From JAXGMQ01 sp040768585 (GTDB lineage: Bacteria > Caldisericota > Caldisericia > JAAYUI01): 64,000 nt of DNA. Position numbers and translations under genes: made by a program. The notes under the pieces were generated by a model. The model did not search any database. It was not told the origin of the DNA and saw only the letters and a program-made list of their open reading frames with translations. The DNA lies in the NCBI GenBank assembly GCA_040768585.1, contig JAXGMQ010000001.1, positions 1,984,001 to 2,048,000 on the forward strand, in the 5' to 3' direction. Shown one piece after another: positions 43,993 to 52,684 of this stretch. The first letter of the stretch is position 1. Each line of letters begins with the position of its first letter.

Positions 43993-45573
43993 GTGTCTGA
44001 AACATACATATCACTCTATCGAAAATGGCGTTCGCAATCACTCGATGAGATAATTGGTCAGGATTTTGCGGTACAAACACTAAAAAATTCTCTAAAAAAT
44101 CAGAAGATTGCTCATGCCTATCTTTTTTGTGGGCCAAGAGGCGTTGGCAAAACCAGCATCGCGAGGATTTTTGCAAAGTCAGTCAATTGCCAAGAAAACG
44201 GCATCAGCCCAGAACCCTGCCAGAAGTGTGACAGCTGCAGGGGGATTACAGACGGCACAAGCCTCGATGTATTTGAAATCGATGCAGCCTCCAACAGGGG
44301 AGTTGATGACATTCGCCAGCTCCGCGACAAGGTCAAGTTCACGCCCGTCAAGTCCAGATTCAAGGTGTACATCATAGACGAGGTTCACATGCTCACAGGC
44401 GAAGCTTTCAACGCCTTGCTCAAAACCCTCGAAGAACCGCCGCCACACGTCATTTTTATCCTTGCCACAACAGAATCTCACAAGATACCAGTCACGATTC
44501 TAAGTCGTTGCATGAGGTTTGACCTGAAGCGAATCTCCACTGACTCCCAGGTAAAGCTCCTCAGGCAGATTGCGGATTCAGAAAAGATTGACATCACAGA
44601 TGATGCTCTTCGGAAACTCGCCGTTCAGAGCAATGGCTCCCTGCGTGACTCTGAGTCGATGCTAGACCAGATTGCCTCATTTGCCGATGGAAAGATTGAC
44701 CTTGAAGAAATCAATTCGCTACTTGGTATCATGGGTGAGAGCTTCCTCAATGACCTTCTTGGTTTCGTGGCAAAAGGTGATAGAGAGAGCGCGATAGCGT
44801 TTGTCAGGCAGGCTTACAGAGAAGGAAAAGATCCAGGTCAGATGGCAAATGACCTATTGACCAGGGTTCACATTGATATTCTTTCATCACTCGGAGTGTC
44901 TTCAAAAGAGCTTGTCGATGATTTTGCGGTCAATCCCGAGTATGTCGAACAGGAATCAAAAAACATTGGATTCGAGAGACTTAGACAGATGGAGCTTGGT
45001 TTGAGGGACGCGGTTTCTCACATGAAGTACTCCTTCTCTCCAATCCTCCATCTTGAGATGGCTGTGTTGGGTTTGTTTGATCAACCAGCTCTGAGAGTTG
45101 CGACACTAGAGTCGCCAGCAAAACCGGCAAAGGCAGAAAAAAAGATCACCAACTCACAACCAAAACCAACGCCAAAAAAAGAGAATTCACCAACAACAGA
45201 GAGTCCTGAAGAAACCCCACAAGAACCAAGACCTCAGCCTCCAAAACCTGAAGAACCTGAGCCAGAGGCACTGCTTGACAAGATCAAGTGGCACGCAAGA
45301 AAGAGTGACATACTTCTTCTTGCGTTCTTTACTAAAATCACCGAGGCAGTTGTTGAGGGGGATGCTCTTCTGCTGAAGATGGCGTCAGATGCTGAGTTCG
45401 AAAGAAACAGACTGATTGAACCAGAGAACAATAATAGACTCAAAAACCTGGCAGCGAAGGCCGCTGGTAAGCCGCTACAAGTGAAAATTGAGCTTGCAAA
45501 AACAACAGATATAAAACAAGACAAAGACATACAAGACGCCGTCAAACTCTTTGGCGGACAGATAGAGGAGTAG
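43993..45573 (+). CDS. dnaX: DNA polymerase III subunits gamma/tau
   Basis: The 526-residue clamp-loader ATPase has Walker A GPRGVGKT (47-54), a zinc module C66, C76, C79, C82, DEVHMLTGEAFNALLKTLEEPP (Walker B) and the arginine-finger region ILSRCMRF. A Pro/Glu/Lys-rich linker (about 370-420) joins a short tau-specific C-terminal domain. The GTG start is fixed by the conserved ETYISLYRKWR, and no earlier start fits. The linker region carries two runs of seven A, each forming a slippery heptamer, with a -1 frame stop at 45207-45209. A truncated gamma-like form of about 405 residues is possible. Confidence 0.95.
   Translation: MSETYISLYRKWRSQSLDEIIGQDFAVQTLKNSLKNQKIAHAYLFCGPRGVGKTSIARIFAKSVNCQENGISPEPCQKCDSCRGITDGTSLDVFEIDAASNRGVDDIRQLRDKVKFTPVKSRFKVYIIDEVHMLTGEAFNALLKTLEEPPPHVIFILATTESHKIPVTILSRCMRFDLKRISTDSQVKLLRQIADSEKIDITDDALRKLAVQSNGSLRDSESMLDQIASFADGKIDLEEINSLLGIMGESFLNDLLGFVAKGDRESAIAFVRQAYREGKDPGQMANDLLTRVHIDILSSLGVSSKELVDDFAVNPEYVEQESKNIGFERLRQMELGLRDAVSHMKYSFSPILHLEMAVLGLFDQPALRVATLESPAKPAKAEKKITNSQPKPTPKKENSPTTESPEETPQEPRPQPPKPEEPEPEALLDKIKWHARKSDILLLAFFTKITEAVVEGDALLLKMASDAEFERNRLIEPENNNRLKNLAAKAAGKPLQVKIELAKTTDIKQDKDIQDAVKLFGGQIEE
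45138..45209 (+). promoter_or_regulatory. Candidate -1 frameshift/slippage site in dnaX
   Basis: A AAA AAG (45138-45144) and A AAA AAA (45174-45180) lie in frame as X XXY YYZ heptamers. Shifting to -1 at either reaches the same TGA at 45207-45209. The first is identical to the E. coli dnaX slippery heptamer. No strong downstream hairpin is obvious. Confidence 0.5.
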
Positions 45574-45578
45574 CAAAA

Positions 45579-45869
45579 ATGGCTGGACAGATGGATATGA
45601 TGAAACAGGCGATGGCAATGAGAAAACAGATGATGGTAGTTGACCGTGAACTCTCCGCCATGCGAATCGAAGAGGAGCTTGGCAAAGGCACAGAAACAGT
45701 AACTGTCATTGTCAACGGCAAAATGGAGATTCAAGGACTTGCAATCTCTGATGACGCAATGAAATTGCCAAAAGATAAGCTTTCAAAGCTCATTCTTCAA
45801 ACCGTCACCAAGGCACAGTCAAGCGCAAAAAACGAGGCAACAAAAAAAGCCCGTTCAATGCAGATGTAG
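45579..45869 (+). CDS. YbaB/EbfC nucleoid-associated protein
   Basis: The 96-residue protein lies in the conserved dnaX-ybaB-recR order. A Met/Gln-rich N-terminal helix is followed by the family's small beta-sheet with VIVNGKMEIQGLAISDDA. YbaB proteins bind DNA as dimers and influence gene expression or nucleoid shape. Spacing to dnaX is 5 bases and to recR 3 bases, so all three are co-transcribed. Confidence 0.92.
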   Translation: MAGQMDMMKQAMAMRKQMMVVDRELSAMRIEEELGKGTETVTVIVNGKMEIQGLAISDDAMKLPKDKLSKLILQTVTKAQSSAKNEATKKARSMQM

Positions 45870-45872
45870 CAG

Positions 45873-46487
45873 GTGAACTACCCAATCAAAGCTTTTCAGG
45901 AATTGGTGGAACAGCTCCACAGACTTCCCGGTGTCGGGCCAAAGACGGCTGAGAGACTGGCGATTTTTTTCTTGAATATGGAACCAGCAGAGGCGAAACG
46001 GGTCGCATTGGCTATCGACACCTTGCACGAAAGGGTGAAGAGGTGTCCTGAATGCTACAACCTTTCTGATGGCGGAAAATGCAACGTCTGCACAGACCCT
46101 AGGCGAGATTCATCCATCCTTCTTGTTGTTGAAGAGGCAAGGGATGTGTTAGCCATTGAGCGCGCTGGCAGTTATAACGGGATGTATCACGTACTTGGTG
46201 GGACAATCAGGCTGGCAGCAGGCGTTGGCCCCGAAAAACTCAACATCGCATCACTTATCAGAAGGGTGAAAGAGAAGAGTTTTGAAGAGGTGATTTTAGC
46301 CACAAATTTAACCCATGAAGGGAACTTAACCGCTCTATATATCCAAAGAGAATTGTCAGGTGTAAAGTGCAGGATAACGCGTATTGCATCTGGCATTCCG
46401 ATGGGGACAGAGCTTGAATTTGCAGATGATTTAACGCTCTCTCAGTCAATAAGACGAAGAGTGCCACTTGATGATGATAAGGAGTAA
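45873..46487 (+). CDS. recR: Recombination mediator RecR
   Basis: The 204-residue protein contains a helix-hairpin-helix (RLPGVGPKTAERLA), a four-Cys zinc finger (CPECYNLSDGGKCNVC) and a Toprim domain (LLVVEEARDVLAIER ... YHVLGG). With RecF/RecO it loads RecA at gaps. The start is GTG 45873, preceded by the ybaB stop and a weak AGCAGG. It is followed closely by glmS. Confidence 0.96.
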   Translation: MNYPIKAFQELVEQLHRLPGVGPKTAERLAIFFLNMEPAEAKRVALAIDTLHERVKRCPECYNLSDGGKCNVCTDPRRDSSILLVVEEARDVLAIERAGSYNGMYHVLGGTIRLAAGVGPEKLNIASLIRRVKEKSFEEVILATNLTHEGNLTALYIQRELSGVKCRITRIASGIPMGTELEFADDLTLSQSIRRRVPLDDDKE

Positions 46488-46495
46488 AAAAGAAT

Positions 46496-48313
46496 ATGTG
46501 CGGAATTTTTGGAATCGTATTTGATAATGATAGAGAAGACATGGGTGACATCCTCACAAAAGCTGCAAAAAGCCTAACATACAGAGGATATGACTCGGTC
46601 GGCGCTGTTGCTGTCACCAAAGAAGGTGAAGCCGATCTTCGCAAGGATGTTGGCAAGGTCGATGAGGTGGCAAAACAGCTCAGTTTTGATGAGCTCTGTG
46701 GCAACCGTGGTATCACACAGCTTCGCTGGGCAACGTTTGGAGTTCCAGCTCAGAGAAATGCTCAACCGCACTTTGACACGCATGGCAAGCTAGTTGGAGC
46801 GCATAATGGCAACATTGTCAATACTGTTCATCTCATCCGCGATTTCACGGCAAAGGGCCATGTTTTCAGAGGTGAGAACGACGGTGAGGTAGTGGTTCAT
46901 GCCATAGAGGACTCCTTCAATGAGCACTCTGACATGGACTTGGCAGTACGTGAGGCTCGCAAGGTGTTAAAGGGTGATTATGCCTATGCCATCACAGCTC
47001 TTGGAAGTGACAAGATGTACTGTGCCAAGATGGGCAGCTCTCTGTACCTGGGTGTGGGTGATGGTTTTGTCTGTACATCATCTGACCTCCCATCGATTTT
47101 GAACCTGACGAATAGAATAGTGCCACTCAATGACGGTGAGTATGTGGAGTTCACCCATGATCAGTTTGAGATTCGAGACATCGACACAGGCGATAAGGTT
47201 GACCGTCAACCGATTGACTCTGAACTTACAAAAGAGTCAGCCTCAAAGGGCGAATTCGCCTTCTTCATGGAGAAGGAGATTCACGAACAACCAGAGAGAG
47301 CGCAAGCTCTGCTTGATTTCTTAGCTGAGTCTGATGAGCTTGAGCCGTTCGCTCAGGAGCTTGCATCTGCAAACAGAGTGTACCTTGTTGGTTCTGGTTC
47401 GTCCTACAACTCTTGTGTCATTGGTTCATACTACCTGAACAAACTTGGTGGATGTTCGACATTCCCAGTCGTTGCATCATCATTCATCGAGCATTTTGGA
47501 GAGGGAGTTCGACCTGATGATGTGTTTGTGCTTGTGTCCCAATCAGGCGAAACAAAGGATGTCATCAATGTCCTAAACAAGCTCACAGAGTGGGGCTTGC
47601 AAAACAATGTGTTGGGTGTGGTCAACGTACTTGGCTCAACACTCATGATGAGAGCAAGGCGATACCTGCCACTCCTTTGCAATCTCGAGATAGCGGTTGC
47701 TGCCACAAAGACATTTATCAACCAGATTCTGCTTTTCTTTGCGATTGCAACAGAAGTTGCCAAAATCAATGGAAGAGCGGGACACCTTCCCGCAATCCTT
47801 GCCAAAACCCCTCAGGCGATTCAAGACACAATTGACAAACTCAATGATGATGCAGCTAAACTAGGCAAGGAATATAAGAATTGTATCGACATGTACACAC
47901 TTGGTTTTGGTGTCACGTTTGGTTCGGCCCTTGAAGCAGCCCAGAAGATAAAAGAGATTTCATACGCTCACTGTGAGGGCATGTACTCAGCCGAGTTCAA
48001 ACACGGCCCGCTTGCCATCATCACTGAGGGCTATCCGGTGTTCTACCTCTCAACCGTTGAGGATGAGCATATGATGCTCTCCCACATCAACGAAGTCACC
48101 TGCAGAAATGGCGCTGCGATCACAGTTGCTCCAAGATCTGACCTTCTTGAGAAAAACTCAACAAGATTTATTGAGCTGCCCTATTCGGAGTATGCGCTTG
48201 TTCCAATCTTGTCGGTTGTCTTCATGCAGCTATTCTCGTATTATCTGACTGTTGAGAAGGGGTACGATCCCGACTACCCAAGAAATTGCAGCAAGACCAT
48301 CACGGTTGATTAA
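46496..48313 (+). CDS. glmS: Glutamine--fructose-6-phosphate aminotransferase (isomerising)
   Basis: The 605-residue protein makes glucosamine-6-phosphate for peptidoglycan. The N-terminal nucleophile is Cys2 (MCGIFGIV) of a class II glutaminase domain (about 1-235), followed by two SIS sugar-isomerase domains (VGSGSSYNSC and SQSGETKDV; later FGVTFGSALEAAQKIKE). The C-terminus ends NCSKTITVD, close to the family's KSVTVE ending. Nothing upstream resembles a glmS ribozyme; only 8 bases separate it from recR. Confidence 0.96.
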   Translation: MCGIFGIVFDNDREDMGDILTKAAKSLTYRGYDSVGAVAVTKEGEADLRKDVGKVDEVAKQLSFDELCGNRGITQLRWATFGVPAQRNAQPHFDTHGKLVGAHNGNIVNTVHLIRDFTAKGHVFRGENDGEVVVHAIEDSFNEHSDMDLAVREARKVLKGDYAYAITALGSDKMYCAKMGSSLYLGVGDGFVCTSSDLPSILNLTNRIVPLNDGEYVEFTHDQFEIRDIDTGDKVDRQPIDSELTKESASKGEFAFFMEKEIHEQPERAQALLDFLAESDELEPFAQELASANRVYLVGSGSSYNSCVIGSYYLNKLGGCSTFPVVASSFIEHFGEGVRPDDVFVLVSQSGETKDVINVLNKLTEWGLQNNVLGVVNVLGSTLMMRARRYLPLLCNLEIAVAATKTFINQILLFFAIATEVAKINGRAGHLPAILAKTPQAIQDTIDKLNDDAAKLGKEYKNCIDMYTLGFGVTFGSALEAAQKIKEISYAHCEGMYSAEFKHGPLAIITEGYPVFYLSTVEDEHMMLSHINEVTCRNGAAITVAPRSDLLEKNSTRFIELPYSEYALVPILSVVFMQLFSYYLTVEKGYDPDYPRNCSKTITVD

Positions 48314-48337
48314 CATAAAAGGAGATGTCTCAGATTC

Positions 48338-49270
48338 ATGGCAGAGGTTAAGGCAACAAGGTTTGGCTACAGCGACGCGCTTTTGGAACTTGGTGAGAAG
48401 GATGACAGGATAGTCGTCCTTGATGCTGACTTGGCAAAATCCACAACATCAATCCGTTTCAAGGAGCGATTCCCAGAGAGATTTTTTGAGATGGGGATTG
48501 CTGAACAGAATATGCTCAACGTTGCGGCAGGTCTTGCAATAGCCGGGAAAATCCCCTTTGCCTCAAGCTACGGCGTTTTTGTGACGGGCAGAGCTTGGGA
48601 ACAGATTCGAACCATGATTGCCTACTCCAACCTCAACGTGAATTTTGCAGGTCATGCCGGTATCTCTGTTGGCCCAGATGGTGCTACTCACCAAGCTCTT
48701 GAGGATATTGCCATAATCTCTGTTATCCCGAATACTTCCGTTGTTGTGCCATGCGACCATATCGAGACAAAAAAGGCAACCCTTGCGGCAGCATACAACG
48801 GTGGCCCAACATTCATCAGGTTTGGAAGAGCTGCCGTGCCAACAATCACAACTGGCGACACTCCCTTTGAGTTCGGCAAAGCCAATGTCCTGCGAGAAGG
48901 CAATGATGTCACGATTATCGCTTGTGGCATTATGGTCAATGAAGCTCTGATTGCAGCAGAAAAGCTCAAATTGGAGGGTGTCTCTGCTGAGGTTATCAAC
49001 CTTCATACCGTCAAACCTATGGACGAAAAAACCATCCTCGAGTCAGCAAAGAGGACAAACAGGGTGATCACAGCCGAAGAGCACCAGCTGATGGGCGGAG
49101 TTGGTTCGATGGTGGCATCACTTCTGTCTAGAAATCATCCAGTTCCTGTTGAGATGGTTGGCGTTGGCAACAGATTTGGTGAGTCAGGTACGCCAGAGGA
49201 ACTCCTTCAGGCGTTTGGCTGCACGGCGCTTGATATCATAAGCGCTGTTAAAAGGGTGATGAAAAGATAG
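48338..49270 (+). CDS. Transketolase, C-terminal subunit
   Basis: The 310-residue protein equals the pyrimidine-binding plus C-terminal domains of transketolase, as in two-subunit transketolases: RFGYSDALLELG, FFEMGIAEQNMLNVAAGLA, HAGISVGPDGATHQALEDIA and the C-terminal TAEEHQLMGGVGSMVASLL. The TPP-binding N-terminal subunit is usually encoded directly upstream, but here the upstream gene is glmS and no N-terminal gene is in the window. AAAGGAG lies about 13 bases before the ATG. A DXS-like role is less likely given length. Its partner must be elsewhere in the genome. Confidence 0.9.
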   Translation: MAEVKATRFGYSDALLELGEKDDRIVVLDADLAKSTTSIRFKERFPERFFEMGIAEQNMLNVAAGLAIAGKIPFASSYGVFVTGRAWEQIRTMIAYSNLNVNFAGHAGISVGPDGATHQALEDIAIISVIPNTSVVVPCDHIETKKATLAAAYNGGPTFIRFGRAAVPTITTGDTPFEFGKANVLREGNDVTIIACGIMVNEALIAAEKLKLEGVSAEVINLHTVKPMDEKTILESAKRTNRVITAEEHQLMGGVGSMVASLLSRNHPVPVEMVGVGNRFGESGTPEELLQAFGCTALDIISAVKRVMKR

Positions 49271-49652
49271 AGATTTACTAACTTTAGACCATTATAAACC
49301 TTTCTTCCTCTGAATCTCTACCGTCAGAAAAGCTCTGCTATTATAGTTGTCTGCCTATTGTTGGTTGTGCTTCCAATGTTCTTCTGAGTATCTTCAAACT
49401 CAGGAGCTATGAGTTGTATTCCTTTTTGCCGATTTTGTGTTTCAAAATTGATTTCCATAAAAAACCCTCACCCCAGCCCCTCTCCCTTACCGTAAGGGAG
49501 AGGGGAGGATAGCTTTTCAGTGAATTTTAAATTTTAATATCACTACATTTTCGCAAAACCAAAGAATACACTTGTTTTTCTTTTGCAGTACTTTCAACGA
49601 CTTATTTTGACGTAGATACCGACTTATCGAGACCCAAAGATAGGCTTTGAAA
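49271..49652. other. Intergenic region, convergent, with one palindromic repeat
   Basis: The 382 bp between the transketolase subunit and comEC contain no gene. It is AT-rich and holds short inverted repeats (for example AACTCA/TGAGTT near 49397-49415) and one strong palindrome listed separately. No tRNA is seen. Confidence 0.7.
49464..49507. repeat. Palindromic C/G-rich intergenic element
   Basis: Arms of 14 bp (49477-49490 and 49492-49505; CCCCTCTCCCTTAC and its complement) form an almost perfect palindrome, preceded by CCCTCACCCCAG. This composition is that of short interspersed palindromes found in many bacterial genomes. Read on the minus strand it is followed by a T-run, so it may also terminate comEC transcripts. 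Confidence 0.55.
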
Positions 49653-51989
49653 CTACCTTTGAGTAAAGGTTTCAACCTTCAACTCACCATCTATGATATT
49701 GAGCGTTATTGCCCCACATCTTGCGGTAGAGAGTATTGGAACCCCTTGTTCCTTGAGTGTTTCTTCGACCTTACTGTGTGCGCCAGAGCCTGAATAGGCG
49801 CTGTCGGAGTTGATTGCCAGACCAGGTGAGACGGCAGATGTCCATCTTGGAAACTCGTCGCACCAGCCTCCATGGTGTGGAAGCTTGACCACATCGGCAT
49901 CAATAAGCTCAGGAGTCATGAGTTCAAATTCCATGCCAACTGCTTGGATATCACCCGTTAGAAGGACACTCACCCCTTCGGACACGATTCTTACTACCAC
50001 ACTGCTGTTGTTAGTGTCAAGTTTTTTATCAGACTCATCAAGTCTACCAGTGATTCCAAGGAACGTAATTTCTGTGGTATCATCAATCTTTTCTGTGTGA
50101 CCGAATGGAGGTGTGATCACTTCTATCCCTAAGTTTTCCATAAGGTTTTCAAGATCGTTTGATTTGAAGTTCTCATTTTCAACACCAGAGACGAAAATTT
50201 TTCCAACTGTGAATTCATTCAAAACTGCCAATAATCCACCAACATGATCCTGGTCTTGGTGAGTTGCAATCACGATATCTATCGAGTTTATTCCAAGCTG
50301 TCTTATGTATGGAACGACAATCGATGCGCCGGGGTCAAAGCTTGAGTAGGGTGCTGAACCTCCGGCGTCAACAAGGATTGTGCTTCCTCTTGATGTCCTG
50401 ATGAAGCATGAGTCACCATGACCAACGTCGAGGAATGTTATTTTGGTGATTCTCTCATTTGAGGCTCCCACGAAGAACCCGACAGAAAACAGCAGGAAAA
50501 CCACAGACACCACCGCAAGGGCTTTTCTGATGATCTGCCCCTTAAGCTTTCCAGCTGGTTTGTATGAGTTGTAACCAATGATGAGGGAGAGATAATAGGG
50601 AATCCAGATAAAAGTGGGCATTGATGCAATCGATAAGACAAAGAATGGCTTTGACAGAAGTGACAAAATCATAGACAAAAGGGATATTACAGGCCACGCA
50701 AGCCAGGCGAAAACAGCCACCAGCGGCTCAAAAACGATAGCAAAGAGGGTTGATAATGCTCCAAGTGGAACAATCAAAACAGAAAGTGGAAGAGCGAAAA
50801 TATTGGCAATAGGAGAGATGACAGAGAGCGTGTGAAAATGAATAGCCTGAATTGGTAGTGTAAGAACAGTAATAAGAGCGGATGTCAAGAAGATTCCGAG
50901 CGGTTTTGTGTACCATGTCCCCTGTTTAATCCTCTCAAAAATCAGTGGAGCTCCTATAAAGAGGGCAAAACTTGAGACAAACGAGAGTTGAAATCCAGGA
51001 GAATAAAGCCAGCTCGGATTAACAAGAAGGAGAATTATCAAAGCGCCTGAGAGACCAGAACCCTTTGAATATTCTCTCCCAAAAAGCATTGATCCCAGGA
51101 TGAGCGAAACCATGACGAGTGCCCTTGAGACGGACGGTGTGAAGCTGGCAATCGATGCGTATAGGATACCGATTGCAATGCTTCCCAATATCGCTCCTTT
51201 TCTTGAGCCAAAAATCCACATTAGAAGCCAAAACGTTGAGAAGACAATAATTGAAACATGAAAACCTGAGACAGCCAAAAGGTGGTAAGTGCCAGTTCTT
51301 TGGAACAGTCTCTCAATGTCCTCTGGAAGATCGGCTCTTCCGTACATCATCGAATCAAGTATTCTTGCACTGCGCTCGGGGAGGTATTTATCAAATGTAG
51401 AATATGCCTTGTTTCTGATGTTGGTGCCGATACCCCTTAGCGTATGTGGGTTGTGAGATAAGACCTCTGGTTTGGTGTATGTTTTGATGTAGTGGCGAAT
51501 GCCTCTGTTTGCGAGATACTCCTTGAAGTCGAATTGTCCAGGATTGGATGATTCTTGTGGTATGCCGATGTAGCCAACAACTGATATTGAATCACCAATC
51601 GCAAGCTCTGGAGCATGGGGTGAGTAGCACCTTATGTGCCTCTCCCCCAGAATCTCTGAGGTTTCATCGTCGAGGATTACCTCAAATACAGCTCTGGACT
51701 CTTTGTTTTCTACTATGGATTCGACCACTCCTGAAAGTGTTATTTTATTGGATTGAAAATAGTTCGATTGTGTCAAGTTGTTTTTTGACTGGTAAAATGT
51801 GGAAACTGTGATGCCAATCGCTAGGAAAATGCAGCAATACTTTATGATTGTCTTGTATGACAGTGGCAGCAGCAGAAATGACGTAAGAACAAACCAGGAT
51901 GAAAAAATGTAGACTGGCTCAATGTTAAATTGTAGTCCGATAGCCACACCAAGAACCATTGAGATGGCTGATGCAACGATGGGACTCAT
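49653..51989 (-). CDS. comEC: ComEC/Rec2 DNA-uptake channel protein
   Basis: The 778-residue polytopic protein imports single-stranded DNA in natural transformation. N-terminal helices surround an extracellular OB-like domain; the Competence core contains LLAVSGFHVSIIVFS. A C-terminal metallo-beta-lactamase domain (about 515-778) has FLDVGHGDSCFIR, a zinc motif ATHQDQDHVGG and LPHHGGWCDEF, and may be a nuclease. The start overlaps comEA by 4 bp. Together they are the core of the uptake machinery; pilus genes are not in the window. Confidence 0.94.
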   Translation of the reverse strand: MSPIVASAISMVLGVAIGLQFNIEPVYIFSSWFVLTSFLLLPLSYKTIIKYCCIFLAIGITVSTFYQSKNNLTQSNYFQSNKITLSGVVESIVENKESRAVFEVILDDETSEILGERHIRCYSPHAPELAIGDSISVVGYIGIPQESSNPGQFDFKEYLANRGIRHYIKTYTKPEVLSHNPHTLRGIGTNIRNKAYSTFDKYLPERSARILDSMMYGRADLPEDIERLFQRTGTYHLLAVSGFHVSIIVFSTFWLLMWIFGSRKGAILGSIAIGILYASIASFTPSVSRALVMVSLILGSMLFGREYSKGSGLSGALIILLLVNPSWLYSPGFQLSFVSSFALFIGAPLIFERIKQGTWYTKPLGIFLTSALITVLTLPIQAIHFHTLSVISPIANIFALPLSVLIVPLGALSTLFAIVFEPLVAVFAWLAWPVISLLSMILSLLSKPFFVLSIASMPTFIWIPYYLSLIIGYNSYKPAGKLKGQIIRKALAVVSVVFLLFSVGFFVGASNERITKITFLDVGHGDSCFIRTSRGSTILVDAGGSAPYSSFDPGASIVVPYIRQLGINSIDIVIATHQDQDHVGGLLAVLNEFTVGKIFVSGVENENFKSNDLENLMENLGIEVITPPFGHTEKIDDTTEITFLGITGRLDESDKKLDTNNSSVVVRIVSEGVSVLLTGDIQAVGMEFELMTPELIDADVVKLPHHGGWCDEFPRWTSAVSPGLAINSDSAYSGSGAHSKVEETLKEQGVPILSTARCGAITLNIIDGELKVETFTQR

Positions 51990-52684
51990 TTAATGTGGTA
52001 CCGCTCCCTGAGTCTCTCTATGGTTTTCTCTCCCACACCATCCAAGGTGATTAACTCATCAAAGCTGTTTATTCTATTATTTTGCAAATAGTTAAAAATC
52101 TCTTTGGCGGCTTGAGGTTTGACATACGGAATTGCGTCTATTTCTTCAAGCGATGCTTGGTGAATATCTTTTGGGCCTACACCATCCTTGTATTTTGTTG
52201 TGGTTGGAGTTGACGTTTCGTCATTTTTTGTGTCTGTGTCTGTCTTTGTGGTTGGATTCATCGAAGATGTAACGGCACTGCCGAAATCGGGTAGCTTTTC
52301 CACTTTGGGTGTGCTCTCTGTCTGAGCGGAGTTGTTGTTGGTATTGTCAATCGACTGAGCAACCAACTCGGATAACTGTAGATTGAGTCTATCCAACTCG
52401 TCGTATCTATTCACAAGCTCGGATGATGTGGTGAGTCTGTCAAGAATGTCCCAACCGAGTTTTCCCGCAGCAACCTTTGCGTTCTCGTAGCTGTCTGTCT
52501 GGTTGGCAACAGATTGTGATGAAAGACTGATTCCCACAATAATCCCCACGGATATGCCAACGGCGACGCCAAAGACACCCCACCTGGCATGCTTTGACCT
52601 CGCCGTTTCAAGTAATTTTTCTATCATCGATTTATCTATTTTTTCGGGAATGTAAGGACGATTTTCCTCTCTGCTGCAATCCAC
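51986..52684 (-). CDS. comEA: ComEA-like DNA receptor with helix-hairpin-helix
   Basis: The protein has up to 232 residues. One transmembrane helix (about 36-58) anchors an extracellular linker rich in Asn/Thr/Ser (about 110-165) and a C-terminal helix-hairpin-helix pair (about 168-232: DIHQASLEEIDAIPYVKPQAA and ITLDGVGEKTIERLRERY). It binds incoming DNA for ComEC. The start is uncertain: GTG 52684 lies 49 bp inside the upstream gene, while ATG 52627 gives a shorter protein beginning MIEKLLETARS; neither has a strong ribosome binding site. The gene overlaps comEC by 4 bp. Confidence 0.85.
   Translation of the reverse strand: MDCSREENRPYIPEKIDKSMIEKLLETARSKHARWGVFGVAVGISVGIIVGISLSSQSVANQTDSYENAKVAAGKLGWDILDRLTTSSELVNRYDELDRLNLQLSELVAQSIDNTNNNSAQTESTPKVEKLPDFGSAVTSSMNPTTKTDTDTKNDETSTPTTTKYKDGVGPKDIHQASLEEIDAIPYVKPQAAKEIFNYLQNNRINSFDELITLDGVGEKTIERLRERYHIK

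Noticed and set aside
46488..46495. glmS ribozyme
   Set aside because: Only 8 bases separate recR and glmS, so there is no room unless it overlaps recR, where no such structure was evident.
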